A stretch of DNA of 64,000 nt from Gnetum montanum. Taxonomy: Eukaryota > Streptophyta > Gnetopsida > Gnetales > Gnetaceae. The position numbers and the translations under genes are program-made. The notes under the pieces are model-generated. The model was not told where the DNA came from, did no database searches, and saw only the letters and a list, made by a program, of their open reading frames with translations. This document shows, one piece after another, positions 35,103 to 47,590 of this stretch. Where the stretch lies: NCBI GenBank assembly GCA_015680685.1, contig MNCI01009437.1, positions 69,258-133,257 of the forward strand. Direction: 5' to 3'. Every line of letters begins with the position of its first letter. Positions within the stretch are counted from its first letter, which is position 1.

Positions 35103-36330
35103 TGAAACACCACAAAATTTTGGGCTTAGTACTTGTCAAACACCAAGTAGATCCTTGGGACCCACAGATGACCACAGCTACATCGAGTGTCACACTTGGC
35201 AATTTCAGAGATCCAATGCTTAATTTTCACTAAGTATCTAGTTCCAGCATATACGCCCAGCATATACATCCAAATGTACATTTCCAGCATATACGCTCAA
35301 ACCCTCAGCGTATACGCCCAGCGTGTACGCTCAAAGTCACAGCGTATACGCCCAACCTATACACCCGGTATAGACGACCAGTGTACACGCCTCATATGTA
35401 CGCTCAGTAGATATAAAAAATGTAGAAATCTGGCATGAAACATCCCAAGACGACATGAAAATAGCACTATAGAGTGCAATTTGGCACAAGGCAGCAACCT
35501 TTAGCGTATACGCCCAGTACACCAGCGTATACACCCGGCGTATACGCCCGGCATATACGCCAGCATCAACGACATCTACACCCAAGTTCGCATCCACCCA
35601 GCACCTCCAGCGTATACGCCCACAGTCTACACCCACTACAGATAGCGTATACTCCTGGCAAATGTAACATATTGTATGCTTGTAAATTTTACTCCCTTGC
35701 ACCCGGTCAACATGCCACGTGTTGCCCCACCCAAGTCTGTCGTCAAAACCTGTATAAAACCCCAAACTTTGATGAAATCCCAATGGTTGAAAAATTCCTA
35801 GAGCACACCAGAGAGTAGAGACACTGTGAACCAGAGCTCCAAACCTCTTACGCTAGACAACTCTGTATGCCAAGGATACTGTCTCTACGTCGTGCTTATA
35901 GTGAACCAGCCACAATCCTCCCTGCATCCACTGGGGCTTTCATCCATCTTGTGTTCCATTCACAAGTACGTTAGACCGGTGCATTGTACTTTCATTCTGT
36001 AATACCATTGTTACATTTTCTTCCCATGATTGTTCACAGTTTGCATTAATTCTTATATGTACTCTATTTACGTCTGTTTACGTTTACGCTCTGTTTGCAT
36101 CGTTTACATTGTTTACACCCGTTACACCATTTACGTATAACCCAGCGTATAGCACTTCAATGTATGCTCAGGGAAATCCTTGTCTGATCTACGTGTGGAC
36201 CACCCAAGGTACTCTGCCTTCGTGCATTCCAGCTTGCCCTCAGGCGAAGGCAGGGTCTTCTATGCTCACCCTCTGATTCCCATGGTCTTTGTTTCCTTCC
36301 AGCCGGAGACCGATGATTTCAGGCGGTACA
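35103..36330 (+). mobile_element. 3' LTR of element C (1228 bp)
   Basis: Starts TGAAACACCACAAAATTTTG, ends AGGCGGTACA. Same GCGTATACGC cluster (35245-35660) and TATA box (35753-35759) as the 5' LTR. Length difference of 33 bp reflects indels in the palindrome region. Confidence 0.95.
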
Positions 36331-36335
36331 CTGGA
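36331..36335 (+). repeat. Target-site duplication CTGGA, right of element C
   Basis: Direct copy of 18364-18368. Confidence 0.9.
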
Positions 36336-38173
36336 CACAAAGGGTTGCTGAACTCTCCAGCCTGCCAAAATTGACAATTGACCTAGCTGAAAATATATCT
36401 AGAGACCATGCTAGGAGTTTCCAAAAGTGTTCAAGATGATCTAAATAGTTCGACAACTTTTCTAATGGAGAAACCTGCTACGCTGCGTAGTGTAGCAAGC
36501 CTTGAGGAGATCAATTAGATGTCCAAGATGAAAATTGATAACAAGCTAGCCTTCCAAAGAATTTTCCTTGTTTCACCTCTAAAATTTGAGTGATATGGTG
36601 CAACAAAATGTGGAGAATTTTGTTAAGAATCATCTCAATCTGAGTGCTATGCTATGCTACGCTACGCAGTGTAGCGGGGATGTACTTCAACAACACTCCT
36701 ACTTAGATGGCTTCAATAGAGATTCAACCAACATGGGGTGCTACGCTATGCTATGCTACATAGTGCAACACAGTGTAGCAAGGATAGAATGCACAAAGGC
36801 CACTTTGCCAAGTGGCTCTAGCAAGAGGATTGCACTTGGCAATGCTCCAGCCTCCAAAACTACTTGTCCCACTTAGCCCTGAGGTCTTAAGCAAAGTTTT
36901 CTAATAAAACATTGCAGATTAAACAAGGATGCATGTGGGCCACTACACTATGCTACACTACATAGCATAGCATGCATAGCGATGATGCAAAACAACAAAA
37001 TTCCCCAAGGATTAGCAAGTCTGAAGGCTTTCCAGCACGAAAGATGAAGTTGCAGTTACTTGCCTAACCAAGCCTCAGATAGATGCTCTTAGTTTTTAGG
37101 TAATACTTCTTTCAAGATTGGCAGTTACACTATGCTATGCTACATAGCGTAGCACAGCGTAGGATGCAGTTACTTACACTATATCAACATGCTGGACAAC
37201 GTAAGTAGTGCAACACTTGCATGGAGGCATTAAGACATATTTAGTTAGCTCCAAAACTTGTTAGCAATAATCATTCTCATCTTGGCACCTCTTTGGTGGA
37301 CAAAATCAGTAAGTTTGCTTCATTTTGCACACCCCTAGTGAATTCCTAAAATTGTCCCTATGCTTGACCGTACTCACAAGAGTAGGAAAGACGTAGGCTT
37401 GGAGCATAGGCTCCATTTCACCTTCATTGTTGGTATGCTTTCTAGATTTTGGCACATGCAGTTTCAGCAGTATGGTCACAATGTAGTAGTAATACACAAT
37501 AGAATAACATGGTCACCTTTGCACTCTATGGGACCTAGGACACGTGGCATCTAAACCACGTTTCTCTCCCACATCTGGCTCTATAAATACCCCGGTGAAC
37601 AACATTCAAAGGGTTGGCTTTTGGAGAGCATAATGGACATTCTTAGCATTCCGGTTGGCTTTGAGCATTCTAGTTGACTTCAGATATCTTTTTGTGCATT
37701 TAGCATTTTGGCATCTCGGCAAGTGGATTGGTAAGCAAAAGAATCCCGAGTAGCAAGCTATTGACTATAGTTCAAGGACTTATGACCATACTTCTTTGTT
37801 GTAATTTGTGCCACTCCAGTGTTGCATATTCAGTTTTACACCTTCCAACAAAACAAAGATCAGATCTATGACCTTGGGTTGGTGCATTTTCTCACCCAAG
37901 TCTATTTTATTCTTTTTTTACTATCATCATATTTTGCACTATTTTTTATTGTTCTACATTTTTTGATCATCACTTCATTTGCATACATCATTTCCAAAAC
38001 AAACGTTTCCGAAAGGTTAAGTTACACTGATTAAGTCCCTGTCTGATCGACCAAACCATTTAGAGCACCTCATTTCTATTTTTCTCCAACACGACCCTTG
38101 CACAGATCTAGGGTTAGGTTGTATGCTCAGCAACCTCTCAGTGTTCCACCCACCGATGTTTTCGATCGCTACA
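36336..38173 (+). mobile_element. 3' LTR of element B, continuation (1838 bp)
   Basis: Continues LTR B after element C. First bases (CTCCAGCCTGCC, GACCATGC) align with LTR G. Palindrome-like TAGCGTAGC clusters at about 36475, 36650, 36745, 36945 and 37130. TATA box at 37582-37589. The R/U5 block is the reverse complement of that in the minus-strand LTRs. Ends GATCGCTACA at 38173. Next bases TAAGT are the presumed target-site copy. Confidence 0.85.
37582..37589 (+). promoter_or_regulatory. TATA box of LTR B
   Basis: CTCTATAAATACCCCGG, conserved in all LTRs of this family in the window. Confidence 0.65.
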
Positions 38174-38177
38174 TAAG

Positions 38178-38922
38178 TGTAATTGGAGCACATGATTTTT
38201 ATTATTTTATATTTTATTCACCTGCAAGTGATTAAAAGTTGAAACTCAATTTATTAACTAGTTTAACTAATCTAATTACTAATTAATAAATAAATATCCT
38301 AACATAAGCATCCAATCCCACTTTCCATACACATCCTGAATGCTTATAACACTGTTGGGTTACCAAGTGTTAAGCACTACTAGGATTACCAAGCACTGTA
38401 TATTATGCTCGATGCTATCATACTTACGTGTTTAATATATTTAGGTTAATTAGTTAATTAATTAAAATCTTACTTATCTTAATTAATCTTGTAATTAATG
38501 AAAATGGTAAATGCAAAAATAAATCATTAATCTATTCCTAGTGCTACAAGGTTTGATCAAAAAACTCATCTTTATTATTGTTCATATTAGTAAGCTTAGG
38601 TACATCAGTGCTCAAATAAAGATCTGTACACTTTTTGACTCCTATTGTGGGCACTTAGAAAAATATTCCAACTTCAAAGGAGAAAACTACAAGAGCCCTA
38701 CTACAACTATGACAAGACATCCATAAATATGGTGGATGAGCATGTATTTATAACCTTTATTATGGAGTTGCATCGACAAGGCCTCATAAATGTAGCAAAC
38801 GCTATGTCGATGTGACCCCATTGATGAGGCAGCACCACATCAATGGGGCCACACCAATGAGGATCCAATGACAAGGCCACATCAACAAGGGCTTGTTGAC
38901 ATGACACTTTGATGTTTCCTCA
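38178..38922 (-). mobile_element. LTR E-minus (second gypsy family), minus orientation
   Basis: On the minus strand runs from about 38922 (TGAGGAAACATC) to CCAATTACA at 38178. Contains a TATA-like TTATAAATACATGC (38742-38729). It aligns as an inverted copy with 41328-42006: TAAGTGTAATTG, GGGTTACCAAG and TTAAGCAC words occur in both. Its internal region would lie to the left, beyond the element B insertion. Confidence 0.5.
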
Positions 38923-39159
38923 CCTAGGATAAAAGGTATAATGAAAACAAGATTGAAAAGGTATGATATTATTAAGGTAAATCATATATGTTTGGCTCTC
39001 CTTGATCTAATAGCATAAAGAAAAAGAATAAAATGAATAAAGACACTTTGATTACCTTGAGTATTTCTACGTTGCATTCAATTCATTATAAAGATGTATT
39101 ATAAAAAGATAGTATTTACATCGAATAATCATACAACTAAGAAATTCTATTTTACATGT
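38923..39159. other. AT-rich sequence, nothing recognised
   Basis: No coding frame, repeat or terminal structure seen. Confidence 0.4.
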
Positions 39160-40140
39160 TTTTTGAGGGAAAGTTTGGTTATTTATAGAACAAGGGGTGA
39201 ACCTCCAAATTAGCAATTACAATAGCAATACTATAATCGAAAGTAGAAGATCCTCTAGTAAAACAGATGAAAACCTAGACCAATAAAAAATCCCTAGGCA
39301 TTCCCATAGGGCATAAAAAATAGAAACTAAAAAATGATCATGTACAACATCATAAAGTTCATTTAAAATAGAGTGTATGCAAATTTGGAAGAGTCGAAGA
39401 ACACAATTTATGGGCACCATATTGGCTCATCTTACAAGGATTCATGAGTGTTAAACATTATCATCATGCATTCATGGATATTTTTTCACAAGTGGAAGTT
39501 GGAAAATGCTTTCAAGACACATTTTTGACTAGAGTTTAGGCACTTTTCATGAAATGTGCAAGCATTTTTCTCAAGCCAAATCTCCTAGGCAACACCCATC
39601 CATAATAAAATCTCATGTTAGTGCCTTTGATGATGGACCCTTTTGTAATCATTCCCAAGCATCGACCCACAAGATCCTAATCCACATGCACAAAAATCAA
39701 CTTATAGAATTTATAAATAAACATTCCTTGAAAAGGTGTGTCATAGTTTCAATCTCCTTATAGCAAAGAATACATTGAGAGGTCATGGCAAAACATCTTC
39801 ACTAGAGTTTTTCCTAAGTGAGCACTTCATGATGAGCTAATAACCAAGAAAAAAACCTCACATTTGATATACAATGAAACCTCTAATGCCCCATCCCCTT
39901 ACTTTGGAAAAGGGTTTCCTATAAAGACATGTGATCTACTATTTGTGGTTTCTTAACAAAAAAATGCAAGGTATTTTCATGGGCTAAATTAGGGGAGCTA
40001 TTGGTGAGCAATCCAACATGGCCTGGGGAGAAAGAATCGGTGAAGATAAGAGGCTATGCACTTGTTCTTAGGTACTAGTTGTTTCTAGGTGAAATAACAT
40101 AGGGGAAACAAAGCTTTGCTAAAACTCCAATATGCTCCAG
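39160..40140 (-). pseudogene. Decayed LINE fragment (zf-RVT region)
   Basis: Minus-strand frames, with several frame changes, give the pattern of the C-terminal reverse-transcriptase zinc-binding region of plant non-LTR elements: FFSWLLAHHEVLT (about 39850), then IETMTHLFKECLF (about 39750) and, further on, FLVSIFYALWE near 39340. No endonuclease or RT core is visible. Similarity is by pattern only, so the family call is moderate. Confidence 0.45.
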
Positions 40141-40351
40141 GTCATCAAAGAAAAGACTCTCTACATTCTATTTTACATGTTAACATAGTTTGTTGAACTT
40201 ATATTTTTCTACAATTAGAACTTGAAAATTTTGTGAAGTTTCTTTCACATGATATATTTTCTTATTGTTTTAACTTCTAGATGATTTCTTTTGATTTTCT
40301 TTCTTCTAGAGGATGCCTCTATTGATACGACTTTCCACATCTTCATGTTTT

Positions 40352-40364
40352 GGCTCTAATACCA
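40352..40364 (-). promoter_or_regulatory. Initiator-Met type primer-binding site remnant
   Basis: Minus strand reads TGGTATTAGAGCC, one base from the TGGTATCAGAGCC complement of plant initiator Met tRNA used by many LTR elements, preceded by AACA as an LTR end would be. The following bases (GAAGATGTGGAAAG) resemble a copia-type leader. Confidence 0.4.
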
Positions 40365-41327
40365 TGTTAAACCTCACATTCAGTTATCATAATCTTTAAA
40401 CATGGAAATATGGGAAAGTATACAATAATAAGTTTCTTTTATATTTATCAAACATTATAAACACAAACTTATAAAAATTTTAAAGTCAAAATATAGATCT
40501 TAATCCACACATCTATGAATCAAGATAACTATCTTCTCATATGGTTATAGTAGAAGTCTTTTATTCTTTAACATGCATTCTTCTTCCTTGGCCTGGTTCT
40601 AATCTTCTTTAGTTAATAGCTAAGTTCATTAACATTCTACAACATCTTCATGCATTTCAGTGTACTTTATTTCTCTATGATTGTACCCCCATCAATCATT
40701 GTGGTCTTGGTTTAACATTTTCTACTCTATTTTACATTGTTATACCATTCTATCTTTGCATGAACAATCATGTGATTATTAACTGATTTTTATTCTTCAT
40801 TCTTCATTTTATTAATTAATTTTTCCACACAGGTTAATTTCTTGATGTTCTTTCACATTTCATATAGATTTTACATGTTTTTTCATCTAATAAAAAAATT
40901 GCATTTGGTCTAATTAACTTATGCAAATTTTTATTAATTTTGTTCAACATATGAAATCTCCACACTTAATTTCTACATGAAGATGAATTGGTATTTCAAC
41001 AGTCACTTATGTTAATAAACTAATGATTATATATCTTAATTTAGAGGAGATATTCTACTATGCTTACTTTCTAGATGCAGTTGTCTAATAAGCCTGAGAT
41101 CTAGAGGGATAAGAAAAAAATACCTACATCTATATCAAATACAATGAACATAGATAAATTTGTAATCCATAAAGAAAATTTAATGGCTTAAAAGCCAAGA
41201 ATATGTAATTCTCAAAGATGACACAAAAGGCCCAAAGATGGCCAAGGCCTAATGGGCATAATGTAACTCCATCTAAACCATCTAAATTCTTCCAAATGAG
41301 GAAAAATTAACATTAAAAGAAGATAAT
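40365..41327. other. AT-rich sequence, possible LTR of another element
   Basis: If the primer site is real, its LTR would lie here on the minus strand, but I could not find its start or a second copy. No genes seen. Confidence 0.3.
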
Positions 41328-42006
41328 TGATGAGTTGTGGATTGGCCATGTCAACTAGGCCCCATCTACTAGGCCTCATCAACTGGGGCCTATCGATGTA
41401 GGGTCTATTCTTGCCTATAAATACATGCTAACCTACCATGTTTAGGTAATCAATCTATCATAGTGTAGCAAAGCTCTTATAGTTTTTCCATTCAAAATTT
41501 AAAATATTTCCCTAAGTGCCTGCAATAGGAGTCATTGAGTATACAAATCTTTATTTGAGCAATGTTGTACCTAAGCATGATAGTGTGTGTAGTAATGAAG
41601 ATGAACTTCTTGATAAATCTCGTAGCATTCTACATAGTTTAAATGTTTCATTCATGCATATAATGTTTTTATCTATTTATTCAATGTTTTTCAATAATTA
41701 AGCTAATTAAGTAATTAATTAGGATAAGCTAGATAGTAATTACATAAACACATAAGTACGATCACTTCAAGCATGTGTATGATGTTAGGTAATCCCAAAA
41801 GTGCTTAATGCTTGGTAACCCAGCAACATTATACATGTTCAAGATATGTATGGTAAGTGGGATTGGATACTTATGTTATGAGTAGTTAAAGAGTAGTTAG
41901 CCCATTAGATTAAAGTTGGTATTAAATTACTTTATTCTCTATCGTGCCTATTTCAAGCATCAAACCATAAAATATGAAATGACAAAAATTATGTGTCTCA
42001 ATTACA
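41328..42006 (+). mobile_element. LTR E-plus (second gypsy family)
   Basis: Starts about TGATGAGTTGTGG, ends CTCAATTACA. TATA box in CCTATAAATACATGC at about 41418. Inverted similarity to 38178-38922. Followed directly by a leader and a gag fragment on the plus strand. Boundaries are approximate at the start. Confidence 0.5.
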
Positions 42007-42779
42007 CTTAAACCATACCCTTAAGCCTCACAAGTGTAGTTGGGAAGACAACGAATGTCTTAAACATAAAATTTTACTTCCTAGAGAACTAGTGCACTAG
42101 AAACTATAGAGTCCATGGAATTTTATCAGATCATCTATGAATGCTTTGTGATTCATATAGTTGGGTGTAGGGGTACCTTGTTGCTCATCATTGCTCATCA
42201 TTGGCAACAGAAACTATCATCCCAGTGAAACATAACATCAAAGAGATCAACACCAAAAGAAGCATCATGAGTTTACAAAGGAAAATCAATTCATCAAGAT
42301 GATAATGAGGGCCCTTTGTCTAGAGGCTTTCAACATGAAAATTCTCCACACCTCATTACTAATGATGGGGATGTGAACCTGAATCTACATTCCACAATCA
42401 ACAAACCAGGATCCAATAAAGATGGTAGTCAAGGCAAAGGCTTAGGAAAGCATCAAGATGATACGAAACTTGACAAACATGGTCATGACAACCCAAGCGA
42501 AGTTGGTAGATACCATGATGGTGGTAGTCCTCCTCCCTCTTTATCCTCTTTTTCTATATCATCTTCTTCCTCCTCTTCTGGTTCTAAGGAATGCTACAGA
42601 AAGAATAACTATGATGAAGGTGCATAACAAGATAATAATATGAATCACCAAGTACATAATGAATGACGGGATAATAGATGACATCATTAGCGACAATAAA
42701 ATAATGATGATGATGAGCCTTTGTTGGCAACTTAAAGCATGCTTAATATTGCAAAGATTCCAACTAAGCATGTGAGGGA

Positions 42780-43260
42780 TAGTCATATCAAGCACCTAAA
42801 CAAGAAAAATATCCCAAGATTTGAGGGGGAAGACAAATTTGATCCACAAACAAATATATAAGATTTCCATGATGTTTGTGCCTTGTAGAATATTGAAAAT
42901 AATTGTTAGAAACTCAATCTATTCCTGAGGACACTCATCAAAGAGGTAGAGAGCCAGTGCCAGTTCTTTGAGCTAGAATCCATCCGTAGGTGGAGTTTAA
43001 TTCTAGAGATATCTAATGATAAGTATTAGATGTACTCTAGAGTGTCCAATTTGAGAAGGAAAATCCAAGGCTATAAATAAGAAACAAATGAACCCTTGGA
43101 TTCCACCATGGGCAAATATTATTCTCTTTTACATTAATGCCTTGGCCATGATTATTCTCAAAGGGAAGAACTCCAACACATCATAAATGAGCTTAGAGTA
43201 GAAACTAGAAGAACTCTTGGTATTTTCACTCAAGGATGACTATGTGAACTAAGAGCTCAT
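42780..43260 (+). pseudogene. Gag fragment of element E-plus
   Basis: Broken frame reading SHIKHLNKKNIPRFEGEDKF, then LFLRTLIKEVESQCQFFELE and SILE-like sequence, the layout of Ty3/gypsy gag (short motif with PRFEG then a helical capsid region). Stops at several places. A Ser- and acid-rich frame at 42316-42627 may be its N-terminal part. LTR F cuts it at 43382. Confidence 0.45.
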
Positions 43261-43382
43261 CATGTACAATGGCTAATAAAGTAGGTAGCAAAAGAAGAAG
43301 GTGAGTTGTAGAAAATGGAAAGTGCAGAAGAATATAATAGGGACCTTTCCATTAGGAAAAAGGATTCCAATTCTATGATGAA

Positions 43383-44650
43383 TGTAGTGATCAAAAACGT
43401 CAGTGGTTGGAAGATTGGGAGGTCACTAAGCATAAAACCTAACCTCAAATCCATGCAAGGGTAGTGCTAGATGTAAATGGATGTGGGGTGACCTGAATGG
43501 TCTGGTCAATTAGATAGGGACTTAAGTGGTGTACAATAACCTTTTGTAAATGTTGGTTTTAAGGTTGTTATATGCACGTTGAGCGATAAGCGATGAATGT
43601 GAATCAACTAAGAATAGTGAAAAACATGAAAATAACAAAACAAAATGAAATAGGTTTGGGTAAGAAAGTGGACTGCCCCAAGATAAAGGATCTAATCTTT
43701 GCTTGAGTGAAGGAGGTGTACAATAGATGGTAGTGGGAACAAGCACAGCTTGCAACAAAGTAGTATGATCATAGCTCCTCAAACTACTATCAACAGCTTG
43801 CTAACAAAGTCCTTCTACTTGCTAGTCTACTTGCCAAGACTAATTACCAAGAAGCCCAAAATGCCAGAATGCCAAACATGCTCAAAAGCCAACCAAGCTA
43901 AAAGTGCTAGGAGCCAACCATAGGAAAGATGGATCTCAAAGCCAACTATGCAAAAAGCTAATCCCTTGAACATTGTTTGTCATGGTATTTATAGGGCTAG
44001 GAGTAGGAGAAAAACATGGTTTGGATGCCACATGTCTTGGGTCCCACAAAGTACCAACATGACTATGTCGTGCTACTATGTAATGCTAAGTGTGAAAATT
44101 GTTATGCTGTGACCATACTATGTGTGCTGCATGTGCCAAACTCCAGTGAATGAAAAATGCAACTTGTGCTCTAGGACTACATCTTCCCTAGTCTTGCAAA
44201 TAAGGTTAAGCATAGAGACAACTTTGGGGAAGGTTAGGGAGTGCAAAACAAGGAAAAGTTGCCAATTTCTCCTGTTGGAGAGGTTCTGAAATGAGAGAAA
44301 TCATTGTTAACAAGTTCTATAGCTGATTGAAGATTTCTTGAGGCTCCTATGCAAGCATTACATTGTTTATGTTGTCCAATGTATTTGGCATAGTGTAAAT
44401 GCCCACATGCGACACTGTGCTACACTGTGTAGTGTAGCCACCGGTCTTGGAAGAAATCTTTCCTATAAGCTAAAAATACCTATCTAAGGTGTAGCTAGGA
44501 AAACAACCATAGCTTTTTCTTTCATGTTGAAAAGTCTTGGGACCTGCTGAGTTCATCCTTGGGACACTTTGGTGTTTTGCATCCTCGCTACACTGTGCTA
44601 TGTTGTGTAGCATAGCACAGCGTAGTAGCCAATATGACATGCATCTTCAC
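43383..44650 (-). mobile_element. LTR F (A/B/G/H family), truncated
   Basis: Begins on the plus strand with TGTAGTGATCAAAAACGTC, the reverse of the family's LTR end. TATA box at 43986-43993. Palindrome clusters at about 44405 and 44590. The U3 start and polypurine tract are missing, so at least 500 bp are lost. Confidence 0.65.
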
Positions 44651-44689
44651 CTAATTTTTCAATTCTTTGTTAAGAAACCTAACTTGGGG

Positions 44690-44800
44690 CTTGAGGGTGA
44701 AGTAGTCAAAACTAATAGCAACCAAAGATAAGCTAGTCATGGCAAAAACTAGGGCAGACCATGCAAAAAATGAAATTCTCAAACTACAAGAAGAGCTCAT
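44690..44800 (+). pseudogene. Possible antisense-gene fragment beside LTR G
   Basis: Open frame with MAKTRADHAKNEILKLQEEL, a coiled-coil pattern like exon 7 of the antisense gene in G and C. LTR G interrupts it. Too short for certainty. Confidence 0.3.
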
Positions 44801-46589
44801 TGTTACAACTGAAAACATTAGTGACTGGAACACCAAGAGGTTACTGGTCGAAGCAATTTAACCCTAGATCTGTGCGAGGGTCATGCTAGAGAAAATAGAC
44901 TTGGGGTGCCCTAAATAGTCTGGTCGATCAAACAGCGACTTAACCAATGTAATCTTAACCTTACGTAAATGTTTTACTTTGGAAATAATGCTCGTAACAT
45001 AATATGATGATTATTAAATACAACGAGATGAAGATGATGCAAAATACAATGATAATAAATAGAAACGTAAAGTAAACTAAAGTGAGAGAATGCACCACTT
45101 CAAGATCATGGCTTCGATTCTTTGTCTCATTTGAAAGATGTATAACAAGTTATATAACGCCGGAGGCTCATGGAGGAATCAAGAGTAACTAGAGTGCTCA
45201 AGAGAAAATGACAACTATGCTAGTCAATGTCGAATTCCAACAAGCCAACTACTCTTGTTAATGCAAGAATGCCAACTCTTTTGATGAAAAAGTCAACACA
45301 AAAAAGCCAACCCCTAGAGTGTTGTTTGTCGGGGTATTTATAGGGCTAGGAGTAGGTGAGAAGTGAGGCTTAGTTGCCACATGTCCTAGACCCCACAATG
45401 TGCAAACATGATGGTACCATGTAGGCATGTTGTGCTGGTCACAAGCTTTGCTATGCTACAACCATGTCATTGAAGCTGCACGTGCTGGAATCCCATGTGC
45501 TAACAATGCAAGAAAAAATGGAATCCTCGCCCTATGGCTACGTCTTCCCTATCCTTATGAATAAGATCAAGCATAGCAAAAAATTTTGGGGGGATGGACT
45601 AAGGGGTATGCCAAAGTGGAACAAAGTCACTAATCACAGTGAGCTCAGTTATTTCCAACAAGCCGCAGAGCTAGCTAAAGATGTCCTAACACCTCTGTCA
45701 ACTTTGCATTACTTATGTTGTCTAGAAAATTGCTGTAGTATAGCTACTTGCTATGCTATGCTATGCTATGTAGTGTAACACAACGTAGCCATTGGTTCAC
45801 CTATACTATCTAGCAGATTGAGGTAGCATAGCTACTTGCTACGCTATGTACCGTAGCACAACGTAGCCGTTAATTGAATAGGAAACTCATGTTGGAGTCA
45901 ACAGCATTTGCTAGAAGCCTTGGTGCACATCGGGTTAAAATTTGGAGCACTTAATTGATTTGTATCTTTGCTATGCTATGCTATGCTACATAGCGTAGCA
46001 GCGAATGTAACATGCATTTCTGCCAAGATTGTTGTATCTCACAAGAAAAATTTGCCTGTGATTCAGAGGCTAACTGAGACAAGGTAGTTTTGGAATTCAA
46101 TGTACTGTTAAATGTAGTCCTTTTGCTAAAATATCTTGGCAGAGAAGTATTTTCATGTTTCGCCCTTGCTACACTCTACTATGCTATGTAGCGTAGCATC
46201 TTGTGTTGGCCGAATTCTAACTTTGCCTTCCACGAACATCTTGCTAAAGCTTGTAATTTGGATGCTTGGTTAATTTTTTGAAGGCTTTCTATGCTACATA
46301 GCATAGCATAGCATATCAAACTTCTTCACTAGAAAACTTGCCGAACTGTTTTGCTCATCTTGAACATCATCGTCAATTCCAGGCATGGTCTCTATGTAGA
46401 CTGTCAGCTGGGTCAACCATCCATTTGGGTAGGCTGGTGAGTCTAGTGAGCCTACCAATCCCAGAAGTAGAAAACTTGTTGTACTAGACACTCGGTGTGA
46501 ATGATCATGATGCTACACTTGTGGAAATCCTTGCCTAAGTTTCAAGACTCTACCAGAACATGAGAGTCTTGAAATTTTATGGTGTTTCA
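44801..46589 (-). mobile_element. 3' LTR of element G (1789 bp)
   Basis: Minus strand TGAAACACCATAAAATTTC (46589) to AGTTGTAACA (44801). TATA box 45342-45335. Palindrome-like clusters at about 45755, 45830, 45970, 46170 and 46290. Confidence 0.85.
45335..45342 (-). promoter_or_regulatory. TATA box of LTR G
   Basis: TATAAATACCCC on the minus strand, same context as LTRs A, B, F and H. Confidence 0.6.
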
Positions 46590-46645
46590 CTAGCCCCTCT
46601 TTGTTGACGTCTAGAGGATGGGCCCAAGAGATGCTAACAAAGAAT
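46590..46645 (-). other. Inverted repeat and polypurine tract before LTR G
   Basis: Minus strand: CAACAAAGAGGGGCTAG directly before the LTR TG. Arms TCTTTGTTGACGTCT and AGATGCTAACAAAGA. Confidence 0.7.
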
Positions 46646-46699
46646 ATGAAACACCACAAAAGACAAGATGCTAACATCACTCTTCAATAATCAGCCAGA

Positions 46700-47590
46700 T
46701 GTCGCTTAGCTATGCTTGAGGCTGCTAGGATAGTCATGTAGAGAAAGGGGAAAGGGTCAATAAGGGAAAGATGTAGCATAGTGTCGTCCCTTATCGAAGT
46801 GCTTGTGAGGGAGTCGATATGCACGGACATCTTTCTTTTGCAGGCTTTTGACCTCTCATTGGAATGCTTAGAGATGGTCATTGTGAAACAACTGATGTGC
46901 CATTTGCTTTGGACACAGTTTTTTTTGAGCTTTTGCTCTTTTACACTTTTCTTTTGCTATTTTGCCATATTTTTTTTTCTTTTTACAAACCACTTTCTTG
47001 CAAGATAGGTGTTTCCTCCCCAGGATGAGCTATGTTACATCCATATGGGGCTTTGACCTACCTACAAATGCTTTCCATGTAGTGAGTTGTGTTACGTGGG
47101 TCATGGACTTCGTAGTTGGGCATATGAAAAGGCTTTACCAACATCGGGAAAATTCATAAAAATAGGTGTGAGAAGGAGAATTGCAGGTGTAAGGAATGAG
47201 ATAAAGGAGATTAAGGAGGAGGATAGGATGTGCACTCCCAAGTGGCCAAGCTAGTTGGGATGTCCACCTTAGAACGATGTAGTGTCCTGCCATCCTTGTG
47301 AATGCACCTCTGACCAACGCCCCTCTAGCACCTACCCTGTAAACACAAAAAAGAGCAAACTAGAAGAAACAACCATCAAGAAAAATGAAGGCAAAGGTCT
47401 TGCTTACTTTGGATGCTACTGGAGAAATGGACATTGTTGCCGAGGCATGTGACATCTAAACTAGAAAGGCCAGTAGTAGTTTTGGCAGCATCACCTTGGA
47501 GAGGTTGGCACTGAGAAGGCTAGGAGTTGCGGTGATGTGAGTGTTCAGGAATCCTTGCCCAAGGAAAACATTATGTAGTTCAAATATAAG
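46700..47590 (+). pseudogene. Second antisense gene of element G
   Basis: Plus-strand blocks: exon with SLIEVLVRES, FDLSLECLEMVIVKQLMCH (46780-46920); T-rich intron ending TCCTCCCCAG (47023); exon MSYVTSIWGFDLPTNAFHVV, VMDFVVGHMKRL (47024-47150); exon MKAKVLLTLDATGEMDIVAE (47384) to LALRRLGVAV. All blocks have counterparts in H; the first and last also in B. Several stops. The hydrophobic run between the first two blocks is the intron's T-rich tract, not a membrane domain. No family recognised. Confidence 0.5.

Larger units (their letters stand above)
18369..36330 (+). mobile_element. Element C: complete 17.96 kb Tat-clade LTR retrotransposon
   Basis: Bounded by two directly repeated LTRs (18369-19629 and 35103-36330), both starting TGAAACACCAC and ending GGTRCA/GGTACA, with CTGGA duplicated outside. 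Internal order: primer-binding site, gag-pro (to 24418), boundary array, antisense gene (25022-29538), boundary array, pol (30297-33674), boundary array, polypurine tract. Over the first 170 LTR bases I count seven differences, all transitions, so insertion is not very recent. Coding frames carry stops but almost no indels. Confidence 0.95.
9590..38173 (+). mobile_element. Element B: Tat-type LTR retrotransposon, split by A and C
   Basis: Visible parts in plus orientation: antisense accessory gene (9590-13045), pol (13538-16682), second antisense gene, polypurine tract, then the 3' LTR (18240-18368 continued at 36336-38173). Its left half lies beyond element A, outside the window. Element C is inserted in the LTR 129 bp from its start. 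The sequences on both sides of C join into an LTR that aligns with LTR G across the junction. Confidence 0.8.

Noticed and set aside
42316-42627. Ser/acid-rich frame as an independent host gene
   Set aside because: Sits between LTR E-plus and its gag block in the same orientation, so it is better read as the N-terminal part of that gag or leader.
46830-47008. Strongly hydrophobic open frame resembling an envelope-type membrane protein
   Set aside because: The hydrophobic run is a translated T-rich tract ending in a splice acceptor. The same occurs at 17741-18025, 50340-50430, 55150-55260 and 62690-62815, always inside the proposed intron.
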